Source of the DNA: Terramyces sp. JEL0728
Taxonomy: Eukaryota; Chytridiomycota; Chytridiomycetes; Rhizophydiales; Terramycetaceae
Length of the DNA: 64,000 nt
Direction of reading: 5' to 3'
Assembly: GCA_027603945.1 (NCBI GenBank)
Contig: JADIIU010000026.1
Coordinates: 62,001-126,000 of the forward strand
The translations under genes and the position numbers were made by a program. Below are positions 54,872 through 64,000 of the stretch, piece after piece (the first letter of the stretch is position 1; each line of letters opens with the position of its first letter). A model generated the notes under the pieces. It ran no database searches. It was not told where the DNA came from and saw nothing but the letters and a program-made list of their open reading frames with translations.

Positions 54872-57800
54872 TTATAGTGCCATCAATTCTCCCACCGTTG
54901 ACTCAATAAACCAGCCCATTTGATCTGCCATATTCTTGACCTTATATTGCGCTTCAACTTGTAAATCTCTCAACAGCTGTTGAACCTTCAAACAGCGGGA
55001 TTGATATCTACCGGTATCCGCGATTCTACTTTCCAGGTCTGGTTGAACAAACACATATTTTCCACCTTTTAAATCTTGATATCTGCGGTGTGCTTTTTGA
55101 AAGACAAATGTCGAGTTTACAGTCATCAGCTTTTTAGCAATTAATTTATCGTATTCAACATCTAAATCACTGCGTTTTCTTTCCAGAGAACTGTACGATG
55201 AAATCGATTCCTCGATTTGCTCTCGAAGAATTTCATGTGATTGTTGCAAATCTACTTTGTCTAGAATTAACCTTTGTTCACCTTGTTCGCATTCCATGAT
55301 ATCCTTTACAGCCTGCTGAACTTTCTTTTGCAAGTCAATGATTGCTTTTTGCAGAGTGATTTGGCTGCTTCCCTTTGGTTTAGAAGTACCTCTAAAATTA
55401 ATCTCAATTACTTGGAAGAAATGCTTTCCCTTCGATAAACACTTTTTTCCATTTCTGCAATCATTTTTTCTTGTAGCTTCAACATACTGGCATAGCGCAA
55501 AGTCATCCTGTGGATTTCCAGAGTCATTTCTCTAATTTCAGTGGCTCCAACGTTTGGATCCAGCGCTGACTGTGTTTCTTTTGCAAGCTGGATTTTCTTT
55601 TCCCAAAGCATCATTTGGCGCCTTTGGTTAAGATGAATTACTCTGCTTCGATCAATCCCACAAGAGCTTCTTCTTTTTCTTGTTTAATCTTTTCAAGTTG
55701 GGCTTCAAGGTGAATTGATTCCAATTCAGCGTCTTTAAGCTTTCCTCTGAATTTTTGTTCGATTTCTAAATTTGATTCTTCAATCCTTTCGTAAACACTT
55801 GACTGTTTTGATAGTAGTGCGTTTACTTTGACCATGTCAATCTGCAGCTGCTTGATATTTCGGTTGTTTTCCTTGATTTGTTTTTCTTCTGTGTCAAAAG
55901 CATCTACATTAATGTGGTATTACTGTTTACAACCATTTTTTTTCTATTCAGTACCGTCAACCGCATTCTCAGATTTTGGATGTCGTCTGCAATATCTAAA
56001 CTGTCCTTCCCGATTGTGACCATTTCATTTTGTGCTTTCAACCAGTACTGCTGTAATTCCAAGATGCCACTCTCCTTTTGTTGAATTGCCTTTGTTATGT
56101 TGTAGATTGTAGCTTCTAGCGGACCCATGTGTGCATCTTGATTTCCGCTGGTCATCTGATCATATTTCTTGTTCAAACTATCCATTTCAGAAGCTTTTTT
56201 GCTGAGCAAATCGTTATTTTGCCTAATTTCTTGTTCGTATTTCCCAACAAGCTGGTTCTTTTCAGCCATATCAACGTCCACCTCTTTCAGCCGGTCTTTG
56301 ATTGTCTTTATCCTAGCTTCGGCGTTCAAAGCTTCCAGATTGACCAAACTCAACTCGTTGTGGAAGTTTGCTGCAGCAGTCTCTTTTTCATGGATGATTT
56401 GTCGCAGTTTTGCGCCATCTTTGAGGGATCCTTGAGCGCCTTTTTGGAAACTTAATTGTAATTTTAATTTTTCTGCAATTTCCTTATCCACCTTTTGTGT
56501 CTTTGTTGCATTTAAAGCAGTTAGCTTTTGCACTTGGTTAACTTCCATTTGCACAGCGACCCGCTCTTGTTGACAACCCTGCAACTCTTGCTCTATTTGA
56601 TTCAAACTCTTCATATACACTGAATATGAGTCTGATACTTTTTCGCGCTGCTCTTTCACCAAGGAAATTTGGCGTTTAATGTAATCCGTCTCTCCTTCTA
56701 AATTTGTTAGTAAATTCTGGAGATTTTCTCCTTCATCCTGGCAGTTTCTCAGCGTTCTTTTAAAACCATATATTTCAGTGTTCATAATATTAAGAGCAGT
56801 TTCATTTTTCCTATATGTTAGTTTGCAAATACGATATTGCTGCCTCAATTTCCTGCAACATTTCCTCACGTTTCTTCAGCCCAATCAAACTGCTCTTCCA
56901 CTGATTCAAAAGTTGTCGTTTTTCGTATTGAATTGCCTACATAAGCAAAACATACCTGCATTTCGACCGCAGCTTCGTGTAGAGTCTGAACAGCAGATTG
57001 TGTTTCCTTTTGCTGGACTAATATCTGCGAGTCGTAAGTCATTCTCTTTTCTTGAAGTTTTTTCAATTGCTCTGTGAGATGGTCAATGTAAAAGTCTTGT
57101 CTCTTTTTTTCAATTTCCTGCTTAATAATATCTTTTTCTGCCTTTAATGTAGTTCTTTTTGCAACCAGGATTTTTGATCGAAGTTCTTCCCCAAACAAAT
57201 CTACTTGCTTGAGGGTCCGTGATATTTTTTCCAGCTCGTTTTGATGCTGCTCCACTAGTATTAAATACTTTTACTATTCCTTGTGTGCTGCTTTAGCTTT
57301 TCTTGCTCTTTTTGATAGTCTGACTTTGTGTGCTTCAGCAGTCGCTCGGCATCCACTCTCAATCCTTTAATAATCCCAAAGTTTTCTTCTGCTCCTTCGT
57401 ATATTGCTTGTAATCGAGCTAGTTGCTGCTGGAGGGTGTACAATTCGACACCAGCATCTTCTCTTTTCTTGATTTCCTTGGTCTTTTGCTCCTCCTTTTC
57501 GCGCACATCCAAGATGAGCTTTTGTTCATATTTACTCAATTGATTGTATATAGCTTGTTGTACACGTTGCAGTAGCGGCTGAATGTTAATAATTGTTACA
57601 TGATCTGCAGGCATTATCTCATCCTCGTCATCCTCCATATACTCGTTCTGTTTTTCTTCTGTTGGAAGGTCAAATGTAACTGAGGGTTTTGAGTCTTTCC
57701 CCGTTTCGGATGATATTGCAGCTTCAGGTTCCAAAATTTCTTCCGGCTGGGTTTGTTGTACATTCTGTTCGATAGTCGCTCGTTCATTAATCTTTTGGCT

Positions 57801-58081
57801 CTCGGCTTTTGGAAGCGGAGGAAGGTCTTCTATAGGAATTTCTGCTGTTGGCTGCTCCTGGACATTTTGAGGTTCCAAATTTGCGCTTGTGTCTTCTGCT
57901 TCGTTCTACATTATATTGTTATTACTGTGTGTGCTATTGTCGCTCTATCTGTGATAAAATCGTCCGTTATCGCTTCTGTTCGTACGTGGTCTGAGGCTGA
58001 AATTAACATAGAGGTACATTCTTGAACCAGCTCTTTGTCCTGGCTTGCTAAATCTTGGTTCAATTCATCTTGAGGGTCCAT
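54872..58081 (-). CDS. CCDC40: CCDC40/FAP172-like axonemal protein, right copy
   Basis: Counterpart of 8723-11941, 1022 residues. A 9-nt deletion in the acidic N-terminal region shortens EPAKDEAVISS to EPEAAISS; the coiled-coil body differs by few residues, and the last residues read ELMAL for ELTAL. All seven short introns keep their positions. Confidence 0.85.
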
Positions 58082-58185
58082 TTTTTAGTTTAAGAACTTG
58101 GAGTCGCGAGGCCAGTTGTATTGTGACGTAATCCTAAAAGAACGTCAGACTGAAGATTTAGCTTTACAAATTCTATTTGAGCAGA
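58082..58185. promoter_or_regulatory. Putative bidirectional promoter, right copy
   Basis: Same 104-nt spacer as 11942-12045, apparently identical, with TGACGTAA at 58124-58131 and ACGTCA at 58142-58147. Confidence 0.5.
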
Positions 58186-60946
58186 ATGGATTATTCGCTG
58201 GGTAATTCGATAGCAGATTTAGCAAAAATCAATTCAACGCTCTATGAATCGTTAGAGAATCCTGAAGCTCCAAGGAAAATAGGAGAACATCAAGTTAATA
58301 TCGTGCTTCCAGACAGCGAGAAATTGGTATATGGTACCGTCATTTGCGATTACGCGGCAAAAGATCCAGGAGAGTTGAGTTTAGAAGAAATGGATGTGAT
58401 TGGAATATATCCTGACAAAACAAAGAATGGGAGGATGTATGGAATAAGCAATGGAACGAAAGGATGGTTCCCCGAATCAGTAATCAAGCTATTGTCTGAA
58501 GAAGAAACAATAGAAGAGGAAATTCGCAATAAAAACGCAATGGATCTCTCCCCAACTTCTGCAACTGCTGAAGCTCCGCAAGATGCTAGTTCGGGCTCGC
58601 AGGTTAGAAATTGGTACAACAAATACATTAGAATGAGCAGCGAGAATGGCAAACTTGCAGATAAAATATCAGAAAAACTGGCAGTCGAAAAACCTCCTCA
58701 GAAACAGGATACAAGATCAAAAAGCTCTGGAACTTTGACACCTCCTGCATCCGCGAAATTAGCAACGACGCCTAAACTTGGGAATTTGCCTAGAGGGCCT
58801 GGCCAGAGAATTCTTTGGGTAGATTTTATGGGCGGGCCAGACGAGGTTGCAAAACTGGGCATGACTAAAAACGAAATTAAGAGACAAGAAGTAATATTTG
58901 AAATCATCACTACAGAAGCAGATTATATCCAAGATTTGGAGACTCTTTGCGAGGTAAACACAAATGACACTAGTTGTATATTAGACCGCTGCAAAAATCA
59001 AAATTAATACGTCCAAAGGACATGTCAATAATATTTTCAAACATTGAGCAAGTTTTACCCGTAAATCAAGTATTGACTCTTTAATAAAAGGAACTGTTCC
59101 GATCTCTGGAAAAAAGGCAGGCAGACAATCCTGTAATCAACCTGGTTGGAGAAATATTTATCCGAGTGGTACATTTTGTTAAACATCAGAGCGACTACCT
59201 CAAAATGTATACCATGTATTGCGGCAATCACCCTTACGCGTTAATGAAGTTGCAGACAGTAAGGCAAAACAAGACAGTGGCTAAATTCTTGGATGTATTT
59301 ACTTATCTAAGAATAGGGAGCGCATCAACACCCTGACTCTAGGAATTTGGATCTGGCCAACTTTTTGTAAATAGAGCTAACTCCAGACTAAAGCCAATTC
59401 AAAGAGTGTGCAAGTACCCATTGCTGGTGCGGGAGCTCATCCGTGCAACTGATCCATCACATCCAGATATGGAAAACCTCAACAAAGCATTATTAAAAAT
59501 CGAAACAGTGGTTACAACCATCAACGAAGGAGCGAGGCATACTGAAAATGTACATAAAATGATTGAATTGCAAACAAAATTCTTGACCGTAAATGTTTTT
59601 AACGCCAGAAAGTCAGTTTGGTTGCTCCGTCAAGAAGTTTGGTAAAGTCCAGATCAATAGATGCCTATAACGCCAACGGAGATCGTAAAAAGAGAGAAGT
59701 CTATCTCTTCAATGACATGCTTGTAATTGCAAAGCCTGATGGGGATAAATACAAATTACTCAACATGGTTGCATTTGATGTCTTGTCAGTCAACCTAATA
59801 GACGCTGCAGAAGATGGTAATGATCAATTAATTGAGCGGAAAACTTTTATATAGAAGTTCATCATCAGGGACATTCGAAAATTATTTTAATTTTCGACTC
59901 TTACAATTCTCGGGAAACTTGGATGAAAACCATCGAATCCACCCTTAATGAGTATAAAGCACAAAAGAACAGAATCAATCAGGCAAATATTAAAGCTCTG
60001 TCCCAAACTGATTTAAATTCTACTTGTGAAAAAGAAGTCCGCGAAAGCACAACCACAGAAAAACAAAAGTCGCTGGCAGACCTTTCGCACAGTCCAGGAG
60101 GTTTATATTCAAAAAGAGGCTCAGTACAAGAATTGGTCGAATTGCGCAACGAGGGAGCGCGTCCGCAGAGCGCCATTGGTCCAACAGTAGCGCCAAAGCC
60201 TTTGACTGCAGCAAAACTAAAACCATTTAGCAATTCTCAAGAGTTCAGAAGCACAGAATCGGCACCAGGAACAAGGCCAGCAACAAGTTATGGCGAAAGC
60301 GGAGAACCTAAAAAGATCCTAGTGCCAAAACATATTCAAAACACTCCACCAGATGCAACACACGCCGCTCCAATTCTATCCCACGTCACTGCAGAAATCA
60401 AAGCAATGCAGATTGAAGCGGATAGCATAAAGAAGCCTGAAATGAAGAAAAGTGATATTCTTCCGCCATCACTGGTACATTCTCGGGCAAGCTCGAATAT
60501 TGCTGTCGACAGGTATTCAGCTTTAATTATAGGAACAAAAAGAACCCTACAACCGTCAACAGACCGGTTAAAAAAGCAACTGTTTTGGAGGTGCTAAAAA
60601 CCAATGGAGCCCATCAGTACACTTACAAAATACAAATCACGTATATCTCTCAAGGTGATCCAACAATCGTATACCACACCTTTGACGACTTTTTTGACTT
60701 ACATTTACAATTAATTGGCCATTTTCCAGATGCAGCTGGTATAAAAACCTCAGACAACGCAGTCAGCCAAAGAATTTTGCCAGAATTACCAGCTCAAATG
60801 ATGTTTGTCAGCGAAGCAGTTGCCCAAGCACGAATATTGCAATTGCAAGTGTATATTGATGTAATACTGCTCTAACATAGACTTTGATTTCCTTACCACC
60901 GAAAATATCCCGATCTCCCACAGTACTGAAATTCTTTAGAGAATAA
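58186..60946 (+). CDS. SH3-DH-PH-PX RhoGEF, right copy
   Basis: Counterpart of 12046-14807, 865 residues. The intron after TLCE is 20 nt here and 21 nt in the left copy, a natural one-base intron length change. Residue changes include Ala for Val before the SH3 domain, Ile for Asn after it and Ile for Met in the linker; the four domains are otherwise the same. Confidence 0.88.
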
Positions 60947-61000
60947 TAATTGTTTAATTATGCTGAATAAAAATGTAAATTATTCTTTACAGAATATATA

Positions 61001-62231
61001 TTACAATCCTATATAATCGTAGAGTTCTGGAATTAAATCTACTGCCAAGAGTCCCAATCCAAAGTATACAAAGAATTTGGTAATCATTTCAGCAGAATAT
61101 CTACCTATTGGGTCTTGGATATTGTAATATGGGTGACCGATCGGCAACACTCTGTATTCATACCTACATTAGCTACTTTCTACCCAATAGGAAGCGAATA
61201 AGTTATTAATGGTATTATTTTTAATAAGAGGGCTTTCATGCAGTATCTGTACCCAAATAATACCAGAGTCCCAAATAACAGTCGGGTTGGCCAAGAAAAT
61301 ATGTCTATTTTTGTGTGATTTAGTATGGAAAAAGTTAAACATCTGTGCCAGACTCCTACTGCACCGCCTGCCCAAGCAGCCATCGCAGATACAGAGTCTT
61401 GATAACAAGGACACGGATCTAGGGGTTGCGGATGCGCAATGAGTGCTAATATGCATGTCAATACAATAATAATAGGAGCTGCGTTAGCCAGACAATACCT
61501 AGCTTGGAAGTGGTGACGATCTCTTCAAATAAGCCAATAATCAAAAAATACAGTATGGAGATAAAAGATCCCAGTATAAATCCACATCCGACATCTATAA
61601 AAGAATGCATTCCAAATATTATTCTACCAAAGGCTACTGACAGTACGTAGACGAATGAAAGCGTGACTATAAATGGTGAATATATAGAGATTCCGCTATG
61701 CTGCAGATAAAATAGTAATGTGAATAATGCAAATGAGCTTGCGTTTGTGACATGAGTTGAAGGCATGCCATATTCATTTGCTGCAGAGGATGAATTGTCC
61801 ATTTGCTCAACTGGAAAATTTGGACGAGGCAGCATAAAGAAATCCTAGAATCAGATATAAATTACTTTTACTGCACCGCATATCCAAGTACTCCAGCCCA
61901 AGCAAGTTAATAATCCCAGGGAATATATTCTGTACACACTAGTTGCAGGGTTTTCATTCTGGAACCAAAATAAACATGGAAAAATCAATAGAAAGGCTGA
62001 ATGGGTTCCCATCCAGCTAGTTATATACGCAATAAAAAAGGTAGTATTGTTTGAATATTTTCGCTGCAAATCTGCGATAATATGGGATTCCTGGACAATT
62101 TGTTTTTTCAAAGACTCTACCAGCGACTCGAATCCAGTAACTATTGGCTCTTGATTATACTGCTGGAGTGTTTTGAGTTGCTTTTCCTTGATTTTCCTTG
62201 CGGTTTCTCTGGGTATTGAACTTTTGACCAT
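61001..62231 (-). CDS. Sphingoid-base-1-phosphate phosphatase, right copy
   Basis: Counterpart of 14862-16092, 389 residues with the PAP2 motifs unchanged. An open frame continues upstream to 62405 in this copy only; it falls in a patch that differs strongly between copies, so the shared ATG at 62231 is preferred. Confidence 0.87.
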
Positions 62232-62531
62232 CCAACAAGACAAAAAAAAAGGAAAAAACGCCAAGCACAAGATTTTATCTACTGTAATACAGGATTTTTT
62301 TAAAATTTGGTTGCAAATTATTCGGCGTAATGTTATCCAAGCTGCTGTGATTGCGACGGCTAATACTGACTTGCGCACAGCACTCTCTGATGGATCCAAT
62401 TCCATCGGATGCAGATTGACTGGTGAATAAAGTGGACATTTACCTGTTTGTCTATTGCTGGGGCTGGTGAAAGACTACGTGGCACCTTCAGCCCTTCCCA
62501 GCTTAAATAGATTAAAATTTTCTGCACACCA

Positions 62532-63446
62532 ATGGAATTATTTGAAGCTTGTAAAAATGGAGATGCCGCAACACTCGCAAGATTGATTTCGTCTCGTTCC
62601 AAAAAGAAATACAGGCGAAATCTGGATATTTTTGCTGTGGTTTTGACTTACTCGGCATTCGTGCTTTCAATCTCACTGGTAGCGAATCTCATTGTTCTGG
62701 CCGGATTATCGGGATTATACTACTACTTTAATCAAAGTATCGTAAACAAACCATCGCCTACTGGGGATACATTGCTGCATTTCGCTTGCAGCAGAGGCCA
62801 TTTGGCTTGCTGCAAGTTACTGGTAGAGAGAGGAGCAAAGCTAGATGTAGTCTCGAAATCAGGATTTTCGCCTCTAGCGCTTGCAATAACCACGCAAAAT
62901 AACATTGAAATTATTGAATATCTGATTGATCAAGGGAGTAATGTTAATTTCCAATGTATGGGATTGTCACCGTTAGCAATAGCAGTATTATCAAAAAAGC
63001 CAGCACTAACCGATTTGATTCTTGGAAAAGGTGGAGATATAGACGCTACCAACACTGACGGGTATTCTATTTTGCACTTTGCAATCATCAGAGAAAACTA
63101 TGATCTGGCACTGTACTTGATATCCAAGGGAGCTGATATTCATACTTGTAACAGATACGGCACTTGGGCTATGGATGATGTCTTGACAGATAAACTGGAA
63201 TTGATTGATGAAGCAGTTGCAAAGCAGAAATTAAAGAAAAGGCAGTGCCAGGAACTTGCACTTGCAAGACACACTGTTCAGTTACTATCAATACCACCTG
63301 AGCTGCGGATATTGGTGCTTGAAAATATGTGTAGCGAGCTGGACAGAGAAGAAACGGAAGCTGTAATAAAGTCAATGGGCAAACCGCTGGATATCCAAAG
63401 AAAATTCACTACTGCGGAGTTTTTAAGATCCTTGGCATCCAAATAA
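62532..63446 (+). CDS. Membrane-anchored ankyrin-repeat protein, right copy
   Basis: Counterpart of 16390-17304, 304 residues. Changes: Gly for Glu before the first full repeat (PTGDTLLHF), Glu for Gly (IDEAVAKQ) and Glu for Asp (EETEAV). The first makes the repeat closer to the ankyrin consensus (GxTxLH). Confidence 0.8.
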   Translation: MELFEACKNGDAATLARLISSRSKKKYRRNLDIFAVVLTYSAFVLSISLVANLIVLAGLSGLYYYFNQSIVNKPSPTGDTLLHFACSRGHLACCKLLVERGAKLDVVSKSGFSPLALAITTQNNIEIIEYLIDQGSNVNFQCMGLSPLAIAVLSKKPALTDLILGKGGDIDATNTDGYSILHFAIIRENYDLALYLISKGADIHTCNRYGTWAMDDVLTDKLELIDEAVAKQKLKKRQCQELALARHTVQLLSIPPELRILVLENMCSELDREETEAVIKSMGKPLDIQRKFTTAEFLRSLASK

Positions 63447-63712
63447 AGTAAGCTGCGGCTTTTTTTATCTACAACAGATTTATATTTTTCAGAGTGTTTC
63501 ACCACAAATGGGATGAGGAGAATCGAGAGATAAATCCCACATTCCAGGAGAGTACTAACGCCGCATTTGTTATAAACTAGTTCATTTCTTACTCATTCCT
63601 GCTGTATAGCAAAAGCGGTGTAATAAGCAGTCGGCCTTGTCCACATGAAACCACAACTGAAAAAGGTAAGGAAACGGTGCGCTTGCCGTAGTTTACAAAA
63701 TAAAAACAAGCA

Positions 63713-64000
63713 TGAAGGCCCGGACAAACATGAAGTTGCACAACCCAAATGTAAATTGGAAATCGATTTTCCGCAGTCGAAAGATCAGAGACCACCCAGC
63801 AACCCAGGTTTCTATCCACTATCCAAGACTATTTTTTTACTCTCTGTTGCTTTCTATACCGTTAATAGTCTCTATTTGCCTTGTATTCCTCCAAGATATC
63901 TACCACACAAACGGCCAAAGAAATATCGCATCTCAAGGAGCCGCATTTGATTATACGTTTGGTGCTTTTTGGTTTTCCTACAGGTTTGTTGATTTGGACA
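63713..64000 (+). CDS. Four-pass membrane protein, right copy (3' part outside window)
   Basis: First ~96 codons of the counterpart of 17569-18441, starting MKARTNMKLHNPNVNWKS, with one Lys-to-Arg change. The window ends after the first membrane segment. Confidence 0.75.

Larger units (their letters stand above)
46175..64000. repeat. Right copy of the large segmental duplication
   Basis: Second copy of 1-17857, in direct orientation. Differences are scattered substitutions plus short indels; the most diverged patches are intergenic, for example the AT microsatellite upstream of squalene synthase (49440-49460 against 3255-3290) and the 5' flank of the phosphatase gene (62280-62360 against 16140-16220). 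The copy continues past the window end inside a membrane-protein gene. Confidence 0.95.

Noticed and set aside
62232..62405. N-terminal extension of the right-copy phosphatase
   Set aside because: The left copy has no matching frame and the DNA there is the most diverged part of the duplication.
1..64000. Bacterial, plasmid or phage origin
   Set aside because: Obligatory introns, transportin, LKB1, CCDC40 and SDHAF4 show eukaryotic nuclear DNA. No CRISPR-like array of regular repeats was found.

Overview
The window is nuclear DNA of a gene-dense, AT-rich, single-celled eukaryote, most likely a flagellated (zoosporic) fungus or a close fungal relative such as a chytrid, aphelid or rozellid. 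Fungal-type content: a SOG2-like leucine-rich protein of the RAM pathway, squalene synthase and a sphingoid-base-phosphate phosphatase. Evidence for a motile flagellum: a full CCDC40/FAP172-type axonemal ruler protein and a p25-alpha/TPPP domain. Evidence for respiring mitochondria: an SDHAF4 homologue. No rRNA, recognisable tRNA, CRISPR array or intact transposon was seen.

The clearest genome-wide trait is intron size. Every junction that could be fixed by protein homology needs an intron of 19-23 nt, nearly all GTA...AG. The few longer ones (41, 42 and 61 nt) divide exactly into two or three abutting 20-21 nt intron-like modules. Spliced lengths computed with these introns come out in frame for every reconstructed gene.

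Layout. Positions 1-17857 and 46175-64000 are two copies of one segment, roughly 98-99% identical by eye, offset by about 46.15 kb; both run off the window. Gene order in each copy: 7TM-like proteins (-), squalene synthase (-), thiol dioxygenase (-), a Copia-Gag-like/p25-alpha fusion (-), RGP1 (-), an unknown protein (+), CCDC40 (-), an SH3-DH-PH-PX RhoGEF (+), sphingoid-base-phosphate phosphatase (-), an ankyrin membrane protein (+) and a 4TM protein (+). The single-copy middle holds the rest of the 4TM gene, SDHAF4, a 7TM protein, transportin-1/Kap104 (-), a GT10-like/GT25 fusion (+), an MFS transporter (+), a methyltransferase with an in-frame stop (+), another 7TM protein (-), a 1632-residue coiled-coil protein (-), an LKB1-like kinase (-), a Pumilio protein (+), SOG2 (-), and a tandem array of at least six paralogous 7TM proteins (-) that runs into the right-hand copy.

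Themes: possible signal sensing (a lineage-specific 7TM array, most members with an ACGTCA box just upstream of the start codon), polarity and growth control (RhoGEF, LKB1, SOG2, PUF), flagellum (CCDC40, p25-alpha), and lipid and membrane traffic (squalene synthase, S1P phosphatase, RGP1). Functional names rest on recognised motifs read by eye; no database search was run.
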